This document shows positions 51,208-60,703 of a DNA stretch of 64,000 nucleotides, one piece after another. The number at the start of each line of letters is the position of its first letter. The stretch's first letter is position 1. The stretch lies in contig NZ_CP089979.1 in NCBI RefSeq assembly GCF_021389935.1, positions 4,197,001 through 4,261,000 on the forward strand, read 5' to 3'. The DNA is from Fulvivirga ligni. Lineage in GTDB: Bacteria > Bacteroidota > Bacteroidia > Cytophagales > Cyclobacteriaceae. The position numbers were made by a program, and so were the translations under genes. Under the pieces are notes generated by a model. That model worked only from the letters and a program-made list of their open reading frames with translations, did not search any database and had not been told where the DNA came from.

Positions 51208-52803
51208 ATGAAGCATCTGATGCTATCTTTTTGTCTGGCTTTAATTTCCTTAGTTAGCAAAGGTCAAAGTTCTAATACCCCAGTTTATAAGGGTACTACA
51301 AGCCTAGACATGGGTTTTTATCAGTACCTTCCTGACGGTTATAATACAGAATTAAATAAGACATTCCCAGTACTAATATTTCTTCACGGTATTGATGAAA
51401 AAGGTAATGGAACCACAGAGCTTTCCAGAGTAGAAAAGCATGGCCCGCCCAAACTGATATCACAGAATCAGGATTTCCCATTTATCGTCATTTCACCTCA
51501 AAACGTGGGTGGCTTTTTTAGCCCTGAGCAAACTAGGAATCTTATTAAATACGTAAAAGACAACTACAGAGCTGATCTCAGTAAAATATATCTGACGGGA
51601 ATAAGTGCCGGGGCCATGAGCGTATGGAACTATTTAGGTAAATATAGCTCAGATAATGACGTTGCAGCAGTAGTCACGATAGCAGGGAATGCCAATTCAC
51701 TCAGAGACGAAGCCTGTAAGTTTAAGAATATCCCTATCTGGACATTTCATGGTGAAGATGATAATATTGTAAATGTAGGTGGTAGCGTAAATATTGTAAA
51801 TGCCATCAATAACTGTGAGCCTAAACCTAAAGTGCCTGCAAAAAGTACTGTCTATCCGAATACAGGGCACGACTCCTGGACCAAAACCTTCAATAAATCA
51901 GCGGGTTATGATATATTTAGTTGGCTGTTGAAATATTCTAATCCTGCTTACAGTAATTGGAAAACCAAACAATCAAGCAGAACATCTGGCACCCGAACAA
52001 TAGTTAATAAAGGATGTGAACTGGTAACACCACTTCCAAAGGCTTTGCTTGAAATATCAGGAATAGAAGTTTATAATAACTATTTCTGGGGTCATAATGA
52101 CAGTGGCAATAGGCCTTATATATTTAAATTTGACTCAGCTGGAAAAATAATTAGCCTTCATAAGATACTCAATGCCGCAAATTATGATTGGGAAGACATT
52201 ACGCAAGACAAAGATCATTTCTACATAGCTGATATCGGAAACAACACTAACAGTAGAAAAGATTTCCAGATTTATATTATTAATAAGGATGATCTTAACA
52301 ATGAACGTATTAGTGCTTCAAAAATCAACTTTACTATTCCTGATCAGAAAACTTTTCCTGCTACTGAGCAGGAAAGCAATTTTGATTTCGAAAGTGCTGT
52401 ATTTTTAAATGATTCTATCTATATATTTTCAAAAAACCGCACGAATCCTTTTAATGGAGAGTGTGTATCTTACCAAATTCCAGCTAAAGCAGGGACATAT
52501 GAAGCCGTAAAAAAAGATAGCATATACCTCGGAAAAGGTAATATGATCCAATTTTGGGTAACAGCAGCAGCTTTGAGTCCATCAAATAAAAAATTAGCTC
52601 TACTCAGCTCTGACAAACTTTGGATCTTCCAAAACTTTAAAGGATCTGATTTCTTCCAAGGAGATATTATCCAAATCAATCTCTCTACTATAACACAAAA
52701 AGAAGCCATCTCATTTGCAGATGAGGAAACCATATATATTGGCGACGAAAATTTCCGCAATATCAATGGTGGAAATTTATACGTTTTAAAGCTAACTGAG
52801 TAA
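51208..52803 (+). CDS. Secreted esterase with C-terminal beta-propeller-like domain
   Basis: 531 aa with a signal peptide (LVSKGQ, cleavage near residue 20). Residues about 25-245 form a PHB-depolymerase/feruloyl-esterase-like hydrolase: FPVLIFLHGIDEKGNGTTEL, the Ser nucleophile in TGISAGAMSVWNY, an acid near TFHGEDDNIV and the His in TGHDSW. Residues about 260-531 are strand-rich with ISGIEVYNNYFWGHNDSGN, YDWEDITQDKDHFYIADIGN and IYIGDENFRN, a propeller-like module that I have seen in other Bacteroidota secreted proteins. No T9SS C-terminal signal was seen. It is the first of three paralogous esterases and may act on acyl groups of the polysaccharide. Confidence 0.85.
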   Translation: MKHLMLSFCLALISLVSKGQSSNTPVYKGTTSLDMGFYQYLPDGYNTELNKTFPVLIFLHGIDEKGNGTTELSRVEKHGPPKLISQNQDFPFIVISPQNVGGFFSPEQTRNLIKYVKDNYRADLSKIYLTGISAGAMSVWNYLGKYSSDNDVAAVVTIAGNANSLRDEACKFKNIPIWTFHGEDDNIVNVGGSVNIVNAINNCEPKPKVPAKSTVYPNTGHDSWTKTFNKSAGYDIFSWLLKYSNPAYSNWKTKQSSRTSGTRTIVNKGCELVTPLPKALLEISGIEVYNNYFWGHNDSGNRPYIFKFDSAGKIISLHKILNAANYDWEDITQDKDHFYIADIGNNTNSRKDFQIYIINKDDLNNERISASKINFTIPDQKTFPATEQESNFDFESAVFLNDSIYIFSKNRTNPFNGECVSYQIPAKAGTYEAVKKDSIYLGKGNMIQFWVTAAALSPSNKKLALLSSDKLWIFQNFKGSDFFQGDIIQINLSTITQKEAISFADEETIYIGDENFRNINGGNLYVLKLTE

Positions 52804-52937
52804 TATTTTCCACACTTTTCGAGTAGTTCCTACCACACTTCCACACCACTCAAAAACAACTGACGGTCCATATTTGTAATTCGTCGACGTTTATGAGCAC
52901 TTCACTATTTTGATTTAAACAATTATATCCCTCACTA

Positions 52938-52945
52938 TATATTTG
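52938..52945 (+). promoter_or_regulatory. Candidate -7 box before the second esterase gene
   Basis: TATATTTG matches TAnnTTTG exactly. A TTTTG at 52908-52912 is 25 bases upstream, somewhat far for a -33 element. It would give a leader of about 65 bases. Confidence 0.4.
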
Positions 52946-53016
52946 TATTAACCTAAATAACTGATCACTCCAACTCTATTTGTGTTATTCTTTAATTTAC
53001 TAAACTAAAAGTAATA

Positions 53017-55275
53017 ATGGTGAGACTATTTCATTTTTTGGTTGGCTTGGTATGCATTTTTTTAACTGCGCAAACGGTACATGCTCAAAATGTTAAACAT
53101 CCTAGAGGAACAACAGCTAGTCCTTATGGCTATCTGGAACACCTACCTCCAGGGTATGAAAGTTCTAACGAACTGTTCCCAGTAATTTTATTTTGGCATG
53201 GATATGGTGAAAAGGGCGACGGTAGCGCCAGTCAATTAGACAGGGTAAAGAGACATGGTCCTCCTGCCTTAATTGAAAACGGCTCGTGGCAAAATGTTTC
53301 TAATAACATTCCTTTCATAGTAATTTCTCCACAAAACTCTAATGGTTTTGCTAGCCCGGCGCTAAATGATGATATGATAGACTATATCATTGAGCATTAC
53401 AAAGCCGATCCTAACAGAATTTATATGACTGGTCTAAGTGCTGGTGGAATGAGCGTATGGAATTACATCAATCAGTATCAAGATAAAGTAGCTGCTGTTG
53501 TACCTATAGCAGGTAATGGAAACGCCACCAGGGATAACGCTTGTTCTTATAGCCACATTCCAGTATGGGCTTTCCATGGTGATGCTGACGGTACAGTATA
53601 CCCAGGAGGCTCTATTAACCCAGTGAATAGCATAAATAACTGTAATCCAGTGGAGCGTGCTAGAGTTACAATATACAATGGTGTAGGCCACGACTCTTGG
53701 TCAAGAACTTATAACTTATCTGGAATGAATAATTACTCTGACCAGTATGATCCTTATAACGAGAACATCTACGAGTGGATGATGGCACATTCTTTGAACA
53801 GCTCCAACGCTCCTCAAGAACCAGCTCCTAATAACGCTCCTGTAGCTAATGCTGGTAATGATAAATGGATGACTCTTCCTTTGAACACAATTAATATATC
53901 AGGCTCTGGTACTGACTCTGATGGATCTGTTACAGCATATAACTGGACTAAAATAAGTGGTGGGAACATCACGCTTACAAACAGCTCACAACCTGAGTTA
54001 GTTGTTCAAAACTTTGCTGCAGGCACTTATGAGTTAAGATTAACAGTAACGGATAATGATGGTTCCTCTAGCTCGGACAATATGACGCTTCATATTTATG
54101 AAGGCGCAAATGAAGCTCCGGTTGCTAACGCAGGTGCGGATAAATGGGTTACATTACCACTTTCGTCTGTAAAAATAGCAGGATCTAGTTATGATGCTGA
54201 CGGATCTGTTACTAAATACAAATGGACAAAAGTAAGTGGAGGTAACATTACTTTAAGTAACGAAACATCTTCAGAGCTTACAGTGCAAAACTTTGTTGCA
54301 GGCGCCTATACTTTAAGATTAACAGTAACGGATAACGATGGTGCCACTCACTCAGATGATATGACTCTGAATGTAGCAGCAGCTCCAAATGTAGTTGAAA
54401 ATAAAGCTCCATGGATCGACAGAATTGATGATATACAGGTGAGATTACCACAAAGCGAAGTTTCTGTAACTGCCAGCGCTCATGATTACGACAATGGCTA
54501 TATCACTAGCTACGTATGGACACAGAGAAATGGAGATCCTCTTACTCTGGTAAATGCAAATACTCAAACTCTTACTTTAAGAAATCTTAAAGAAGGTGTA
54601 TATAGATTTAGACTTACAGTATATGATAATGATGGCGCATATTCACTAAGACATTTTGAATTAGCAGTAGCAGGTAATGGTTCTACTTTTGATGAGATTG
54701 TTCCAAACAGACCACCATGGATAGATGCTATTTCAGATACATATTTATCACTTCCATTAAATAGCGTAACTATCCATACAAATTCACATGATTATGATGA
54801 TGGAGAAATTGTAAGCTACTCTTGGGAACAAAAGAGAGGTGATGAAAGTGTAGTAATGACAGGGATTAACTCCCCTACTCTTACGGTTTCAAACCTTAAA
54901 GAAGGATTCTACAGGTTTAGAATTAAAGCCACTGATAATGAAGGTGCATATTCAATAAGAGATGCTGAAATCTATGTAAGCTCTTCATCGAGCTCAGCCA
55001 GAGTATCAATGACTGAAGTTACTGAAGAAGTTGAGAACGCAGAGTTTAGTGTAGCATCATATCCTAACCCAGTAAGAGACATCCTTACAATGTCTACTAC
55101 CAAGGCCTGTAGATACAAGTTGGTAGATCTTAATGGAATGGAGCAAAAAGTGGGAGAGCTTGTAGAGAATGAAACTGTTCAGCTCGATTTGAACAATCTT
55201 TCACCAGGAATATATGTGCTATTAGCAGAGAATGGTGAAGAGAGAATTACTAAAAAGATAATGCTTAGTAAGTAA
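53017..55275 (+). CDS. T9SS-exported esterase with four PKD-like repeats (type A signal)
   Basis: 752 aa. Signal peptide ends near TVHAQ (about 24). The esterase domain (about 25-260) parallels its neighbours: FPVILFWHGYGEKGDGSASQ, nucleophile in TGLSAGGMSVWNY, WAFHGDADGTVYPGG, GVGHDSW. Four PKD/cadherin-like repeats of about 90 residues follow: two start PVANAGxDKW, two start PWIDxIxD, each with DSDGSV or DYDxGxI and FRLTVTDNDGA-type ends. The C-terminal 75 residues (SYPNPVRDILTM to RITKKIMLSK) are a type A T9SS sorting domain. The product is expected to be exported across the outer membrane and held on the surface. Confidence 0.9.
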   Translation: MVRLFHFLVGLVCIFLTAQTVHAQNVKHPRGTTASPYGYLEHLPPGYESSNELFPVILFWHGYGEKGDGSASQLDRVKRHGPPALIENGSWQNVSNNIPFIVISPQNSNGFASPALNDDMIDYIIEHYKADPNRIYMTGLSAGGMSVWNYINQYQDKVAAVVPIAGNGNATRDNACSYSHIPVWAFHGDADGTVYPGGSINPVNSINNCNPVERARVTIYNGVGHDSWSRTYNLSGMNNYSDQYDPYNENIYEWMMAHSLNSSNAPQEPAPNNAPVANAGNDKWMTLPLNTINISGSGTDSDGSVTAYNWTKISGGNITLTNSSQPELVVQNFAAGTYELRLTVTDNDGSSSSDNMTLHIYEGANEAPVANAGADKWVTLPLSSVKIAGSSYDADGSVTKYKWTKVSGGNITLSNETSSELTVQNFVAGAYTLRLTVTDNDGATHSDDMTLNVAAAPNVVENKAPWIDRIDDIQVRLPQSEVSVTASAHDYDNGYITSYVWTQRNGDPLTLVNANTQTLTLRNLKEGVYRFRLTVYDNDGAYSLRHFELAVAGNGSTFDEIVPNRPPWIDAISDTYLSLPLNSVTIHTNSHDYDDGEIVSYSWEQKRGDESVVMTGINSPTLTVSNLKEGFYRFRIKATDNEGAYSIRDAEIYVSSSSSSARVSMTEVTEEVENAEFSVASYPNPVRDILTMSTTKACRYKLVDLNGMEQKVGELVENETVQLDLNNLSPGIYVLLAENGEERITKKIMLSK

Positions 55276-55299
55276 GTTTTAGTAAAACCTCACTTTTTT

Positions 55300-55353
55300 A
55301 AACGAGACAAGCATAAAAGGCCTAATTTAAGGCCTTTTATGCTTGTCTCGTTT
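55300..55353 (+). terminator. Strong hairpin terminator
   Basis: Perfect 24-base stem (55300-55323 with 55330-55353), loop AATTTA, followed by TTGTTTTATTTG on the plus strand. It separates the second and third esterase genes. Confidence 0.92.
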
Positions 55354-55403
55354 TGTTTTATTTGCTTATTTTATATGTTGAAATTACAGCCAAACTCCTA
55401 GCA

Positions 55404-58400
55404 ATGAGAATGTTTCGTTCAGTAACCTTATTGGTGCTCTTTTTTTATATTAGCACTTATTATAATACTAGTTATGCACAGCTAACTAATCGACCAAAAG
55501 GGACCACTGATTGCTATTTTGGCTATGTGGAGTACCTCCCCCCCACCTACCATGATGATCCGAACAAACTCTTTCCGGTAATCTTATTCTGGCATGGTTT
55601 CGGAGAAAAGGGAAATGGAACTACTGAACTTGGCCGAATCTATAATAATGGCCCAATTCGATTAATAAATCAAGGAAAATGGCCTGTTGCTAACCCTGAT
55701 GGTGAGTTACCCGCCGAAGAATTTATAGTTATAGCGCCTCAGAATTCTGGAGGTTTCGCTAACCCAGATCATAACGAACACACCATCAATTATATTATAG
55801 ATAACTATAAGGCGGATCCCGATAGAATCTATATGACTGGCCTTAGTGCTGGAGGTATTTCAACATGGAACTATTTAGGTAAGTATTATTCCACCATTGC
55901 AGCAGCTATTCCTATTGCAGGTAATGGCAATACAGTAAGAAGTCAAGCATGTAATTTCAAAAATATTCCTATCTGGGCATTTCATGGTGATGCGGATGGA
56001 ACCGTAACTGTAAATGGATCTATCAATCCGGTAAACAGTGTAAATGCCTGTGTACCACCGCCAGACATTCCTGCTAAAGTCACGATATACCCAGGTGTTG
56101 GACATAATTCATGGTCTATGACCTATAACTTAGGTGGAATGAACAATCTATATTCACCGAGTTATGATCCTTATGATATAAGCATTTACGACTGGTTGCT
56201 TCAACAAACCAGAGGGATTTCGTCCCCAATTGCTAATGCGGGGCCTGATATCACTTTAAATTTACCCCTGAATAGTACAAACATTAACGGCTCAGGCACC
56301 TCTCCCGGAGGTAGCATAACCTCTTATCAGTGGACTAAAGTAAGCGGACCTACTCAATTCACACTTTCCAACGCTACCATACCTGTAGCCACCGTAAGTA
56401 ATATGGTTGAAGGAATTTATACCTTCAGACTCACTGTCACGGACAATAATGGCCAGACAGACAGCGATGATATGCAAATCATTGTAAACAATATCAACCA
56501 ATCTCCAACAGTAAATGCTGGTAGTGATATAATACTTACTCTCCCGGTTAATAGTGCTACTCTAACAGGAATAGCATCAGATGTTGATGGAAATATTTCG
56601 AGCTATCTCTGGGAAAAGAAAACAGGTCCAGCCGCAACACTTTCTGGTGTTAACACAGCCATACTGGAAGCTAGCAACCTGGTTGAAGGGACTTATAATT
56701 TTAGACTTACGGTAACCGATGATGATGGCGCTTCAAGTTTTGATGAAGTACGTATTACAGTGAATGCAGCTGCAGCAAATATTCCCCCTGTAGCTAATGC
56801 TGGCACTGACCAAATTATAAATTTACCAGTGTCAACAGCTATATTAACTGGTATTGGAACTGATGCCAATGGAAGTATAGCATCTTACTCATGGGAACAG
56901 TATTCTGGCCCTTCAGAATCTGTCATATCCAACGCCTCTTCTCCTACAGCTAACGTAAGCGGTTTGGTAGAAGGTATTTATACTTTTAGGTTAACAGTAA
57001 CAGATGATGAGGGTGAATCTGACTATGATGACGTACAAGTAACTGTCATAAGTGTCAATGCAAACCCAACCGCCAATGCCGGTATTAATGTTACTATTAC
57101 CTTACCAACAAGTACAGCTACATTAAGTGGAAGTGGTTCAGATAGCGATGGAAGTATTGTAAGCTATTCATGGCACCGAATCACCGGGCCCACTACTTTC
57201 AATATCACCAATGATGACACCCCTACGCCTACACTAACGAATTTGGTAGAAGGAACTTATAACTTTAGACTGACAGTTACTGATGATGATAACGCCACTG
57301 GTATTGATGATGTATTAATTATTGTATTACCAGCTCCTGTTAATAACCCACCAGTAGCAAATGCAGGACCTGACAAGTGGATTACATTGCCTACCAACAG
57401 CACTAGTTTTAGTGGAAGTGCCACTGATAGCGACGGTTCAATTACCACGTACCAATGGCAAAAAACTGCTGGACCTGCTAGCTTTACCCTCAGCGGTGAA
57501 AATACCAGTACACTTACTGTCTCAAATTTAACTGAAGGGACCTACACATTCCGTCTTACAGTTACAGACAATGACGGTGATCAGGGTACAGATTTGGTCT
57601 CTGTAACTGTGAATCCAACCATTGTAAATCAAGCTCCAGAAGTTAGTGCAGGTCCTGATAGAAACATTTCATTACCACAAACTTCACTCGCTCTTAATGG
57701 AACAGCCACGGATGCTGATGGTTCTATCACCATAATTGCCTGGACTCAAAGTTCGGGTCCAACTAGTTCAACTATTAACAATGGTAATACTCTTACACCA
57801 ACTGTTAGCGGATTAGTGGCAGGAACATATCAATTGCAGATAGAAGCAACCGACAATGATGGCGCATCCTCAAGCGACATAATGAGAATTAATGTATCTC
57901 CTGAGAATCTTGCACCTAATGTATTCGCTGGTAATGATGTAGAGCTAACTCTTCCTACCAACTCTACTTCAATTACAGGTGTAGCCACTGATGACGATGG
58001 GTCTATAATATTTACCAACTGGACTCAAACTTCCGGGCCTGCGGCCACCATGGACATTACTGGCAATTTACTCAGCTTATCCAACCTTACTGAGGGTTTT
58101 TATACTTTTGAATTTAGCGCATCTGATGATGATGGGGCAGAAAGCTCTGATAGAGTAAATGTTCGTGTAAATAGTGTGAATGCTTTACCTGTTGTAGATG
58201 TGGGACCTAACAGGCAAGTACAATTACCTACGAACACCATAAATATTACTGGAAGTGCCCATGACCCTGAGGATGGAGCTCTGACCTATAATTGGACTAA
58301 ACATAGCGGCCCTACCGTAACCATGGAAAATATCAACACCGCTACCCTCACTTTGAAAGATCTTGTTCAAGGTATTTACCTGATTAGATTAACTGTAACT

Positions 58401-60698
58401 GATCCTAATGGTGGAAGTGCCTATGATGAACTTACCGTTACCGTATTACCAGAAGAGGAAAACCACGCGCCAGTAGCAAATGCTGGTCCTGATAAAAACA
58501 TTACCTTACCTCAAAATTTTGTAAACCTAACTGGTTCTGGCTCAGACTCGGATGGCTCAATCGTAAGCTATAGATGGACTAAAAAATCAGGCCCTGCCCT
58601 TACCATTTCTAATCCTAATACACCAACCTTAGCACTAACTGGATTATTAGAAGGTACTTATATATTCACTTTGGAAGTAACAGATGATGATGGAGATAAA
58701 GGCACTGATGATGTAAGAGTTATTGTGAACCCTGAAATTGTCAATGAGGCGCCAACTGCCAACGCAGGTGCAGATAAAAATGTGTTACTACCTAAAAACA
58801 GCATTACTCTAATTGGTTCTGGATTCGATCCTGACGGAAGTATATCGAGCTATCAGTGGTCTCAAGTTTCTGGTCCTAATAATGTCTCATTTACAGGTGC
58901 AAATCTGGCATCAGTAAATATTTCAGGCTTAATAGAAGGTGTTTATGTGATCAAACTTACAGTTACTGATAACGAAGGTGCTACTGATGAAGACCGGGTT
59001 AGAATAACCGTGTTACCTGCTGACACTAATGTAGATCCAATTGCTAATGCTGGACCTGATATCAATATTTATTTACCTACTAACAATATCAACCTGGCCG
59101 GATCTGGATCTGATGTTGACGGCACTATCGCTAGCTATCAATGGTCACAAATTAGTGGTGATGCAGGAATTACCTTGAACAATACCACAACACCTATTTT
59201 ATCGGCCTCTGGTTTGGTAGAGGGAATATTCATTTTCAGCTTAACTGTAACTGATAACGACGGTGCTTCTCATTCTGACGAAGTGAGAGTACAAGTTTTC
59301 TCCGAAGAAACCAATCAAGTGCCTCAAGTAAATGCCGGAACGGACAAAACCATAATATTACCTAATAATTCACTACAAGTACAGGCTTTAGCTAGTGACG
59401 CTGATGGAAGTATTGCTACTTATCTTTGGGCTCAAAGAAGTGGTCAAGCCGCCACGTTATCATCTACATCAACTGCAAAATCAACTATTGGTGACCTGGT
59501 GGAAGGCGTTTATTTGTTTAGAGTAACTGTAACTGACGATGATGGTGCACGTAACTTTGATGAGATAAAAATCACAGTATTACCGGCTGGTGCAAATGAA
59601 AAACCTAACGTAAATGCAGGTTCTGATTTGTCAATTAAATTACCGACAAATACAGTTACGATTAATGGGATAGTAAGTGACCCTGACGGAGAAATAGCTT
59701 CTATAGAATGGGATAAAATTCAAGGTCCTCCATTAACATTCAGTGATGCAACTAATGACACTACAACGCTGACAGGACTTTCAGAAGGATTGTATAAGCT
59801 TAAATTAATTGCAACTGATGATGACGGAGCTACTAATGAAGATGAAATGTCAATTACCGTTCTTCCTGCTTCGGCCAATTTGAACCCTGTAGCTGATGCA
59901 GGTGCAGATATTATTATTGACATCAATGATGGACCTGTAAATATACTGGGATCAGGATCTGATCAGGATGGCTCAATTACCACCTATGCATGGGAGAAAT
60001 TATCTGGCAGTAATATAGACCTGTCAGGTACAGACTCGCCTACTTTGACTATCAGTGGGTATTCTGAAGGTACATATCAGATTCGTTTAAGTGTTACCGA
60101 TAATGACAATGCCATTGATACTGATGTAGTTCAAGTGATAGTTACTAACGAACCTAACCCTGTCGGTCCTATTGCTCATGCTGGTGACGACGCCACACTT
60201 ATTTTACCCGATAGTACTTACACTCTAGAAGGTTCTGCTGAGACAGAAAGTTTAATTGACTACTATACATGGAGACTAATTTCTGGCCCTGAGTTAAATG
60301 GCTTACCAAGCACAGAAAGAATCACTCCACTAAAGTTTGGGTTTAAAGGCACTTATATTTTACAATTAGAAGTTGGAGATGTAAATGGACTTCAAGCTAC
60401 TGACGAAATTACTATTGTAGTTAAAGATGGATTAGACGGCAATGACTTTCCTAAATTATTCACTCCGAATGGGGATGGAAATAATGATACCTGGATTATT
60501 GAAAACCTGGAGAATGTAGAAGGTTGTGAACTTGTCATTTATGACAAATATGGTAAAAAGGTATACGAAGTAAATGGCTATGATAACACTTGGGATGCGA
60601 CTTTGAACGGCACTCAGCTGGAAGAAGGCCCTTACTACTATGTTTTTAAATGCGAAGATGGACAAAAAATATCTGGCGGCTTACGCGTGATAAGATAG
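55404..60698 (+). CDS. Giant T9SS-exported esterase-adhesin with 15 PKD-like repeats and CHU_C signal
   Basis: 1764 aa from the ATG at 55404. A TTG frame start at 55353 sits in the terminator and is rejected. Signal peptide MRMFRSVTLLVLFFYIST to TSYAQ. The esterase domain (about 25-260) has FWHGFGEKGNGTTEL, Ser in TGLSAGGISTWNY, WAFHGDADGTV and GVGHNSW. Then come 15 repeats of about 90 aa, counted by the recurring P-x-x-x-AGxD start and the VEGxYxFRLTVTDxDG end. The last 85 residues (PKLFTPNGDGNNDTWIIENL to GGLRVIR) are the CHU_C/gliding-type (type B) T9SS signal. PKD-like arrays act as stalks, so the enzyme would be held away from the cell. The next gene, six bases on, is the PorP/SprF partner. 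Confidence 0.92.
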   Translation: MRMFRSVTLLVLFFYISTYYNTSYAQLTNRPKGTTDCYFGYVEYLPPTYHDDPNKLFPVILFWHGFGEKGNGTTELGRIYNNGPIRLINQGKWPVANPDGELPAEEFIVIAPQNSGGFANPDHNEHTINYIIDNYKADPDRIYMTGLSAGGISTWNYLGKYYSTIAAAIPIAGNGNTVRSQACNFKNIPIWAFHGDADGTVTVNGSINPVNSVNACVPPPDIPAKVTIYPGVGHNSWSMTYNLGGMNNLYSPSYDPYDISIYDWLLQQTRGISSPIANAGPDITLNLPLNSTNINGSGTSPGGSITSYQWTKVSGPTQFTLSNATIPVATVSNMVEGIYTFRLTVTDNNGQTDSDDMQIIVNNINQSPTVNAGSDIILTLPVNSATLTGIASDVDGNISSYLWEKKTGPAATLSGVNTAILEASNLVEGTYNFRLTVTDDDGASSFDEVRITVNAAAANIPPVANAGTDQIINLPVSTAILTGIGTDANGSIASYSWEQYSGPSESVISNASSPTANVSGLVEGIYTFRLTVTDDEGESDYDDVQVTVISVNANPTANAGINVTITLPTSTATLSGSGSDSDGSIVSYSWHRITGPTTFNITNDDTPTPTLTNLVEGTYNFRLTVTDDDNATGIDDVLIIVLPAPVNNPPVANAGPDKWITLPTNSTSFSGSATDSDGSITTYQWQKTAGPASFTLSGENTSTLTVSNLTEGTYTFRLTVTDNDGDQGTDLVSVTVNPTIVNQAPEVSAGPDRNISLPQTSLALNGTATDADGSITIIAWTQSSGPTSSTINNGNTLTPTVSGLVAGTYQLQIEATDNDGASSSDIMRINVSPENLAPNVFAGNDVELTLPTNSTSITGVATDDDGSIIFTNWTQTSGPAATMDITGNLLSLSNLTEGFYTFEFSASDDDGAESSDRVNVRVNSVNALPVVDVGPNRQVQLPTNTINITGSAHDPEDGALTYNWTKHSGPTVTMENINTATLTLKDLVQGIYLIRLTVTDPNGGSAYDELTVTVLPEEENHAPVANAGPDKNITLPQNFVNLTGSGSDSDGSIVSYRWTKKSGPALTISNPNTPTLALTGLLEGTYIFTLEVTDDDGDKGTDDVRVIVNPEIVNEAPTANAGADKNVLLPKNSITLIGSGFDPDGSISSYQWSQVSGPNNVSFTGANLASVNISGLIEGVYVIKLTVTDNEGATDEDRVRITVLPADTNVDPIANAGPDINIYLPTNNINLAGSGSDVDGTIASYQWSQISGDAGITLNNTTTPILSASGLVEGIFIFSLTVTDNDGASHSDEVRVQVFSEETNQVPQVNAGTDKTIILPNNSLQVQALASDADGSIATYLWAQRSGQAATLSSTSTAKSTIGDLVEGVYLFRVTVTDDDGARNFDEIKITVLPAGANEKPNVNAGSDLSIKLPTNTVTINGIVSDPDGEIASIEWDKIQGPPLTFSDATNDTTTLTGLSEGLYKLKLIATDDDGATNEDEMSITVLPASANLNPVADAGADIIIDINDGPVNILGSGSDQDGSITTYAWEKLSGSNIDLSGTDSPTLTISGYSEGTYQIRLSVTDNDNAIDTDVVQVIVTNEPNPVGPIAHAGDDATLILPDSTYTLEGSAETESLIDYYTWRLISGPELNGLPSTERITPLKFGFKGTYILQLEVGDVNGLQATDEITIVVKDGLDGNDFPKLFTPNGDGNNDTWIIENLENVEGCELVIYDKYGKKVYEVNGYDNTWDATLNGTQLEEGPYYYVFKCEDGQKISGGLRVIR

Positions 60699-60703
60699 AC
60701 ATT

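Noticed and set aside
55353-55403. Earlier TTG start for the giant adhesin
   Set aside because: It begins at the last base of a perfect terminator stem; the ATG at 55404 gives a clean signal peptide.
56220-60410. DNA-level tandem repeat or CRISPR-like array in the giant adhesin
   Set aside because: The periodicity is of about 90 codons at protein level with highly diverged DNA; these are PKD-like domains.
60650-60703. Earlier start for the PorP/SprF-SPOR protein
   Set aside because: It overlaps the adhesin's type B signal in another frame and hides the signal peptide.
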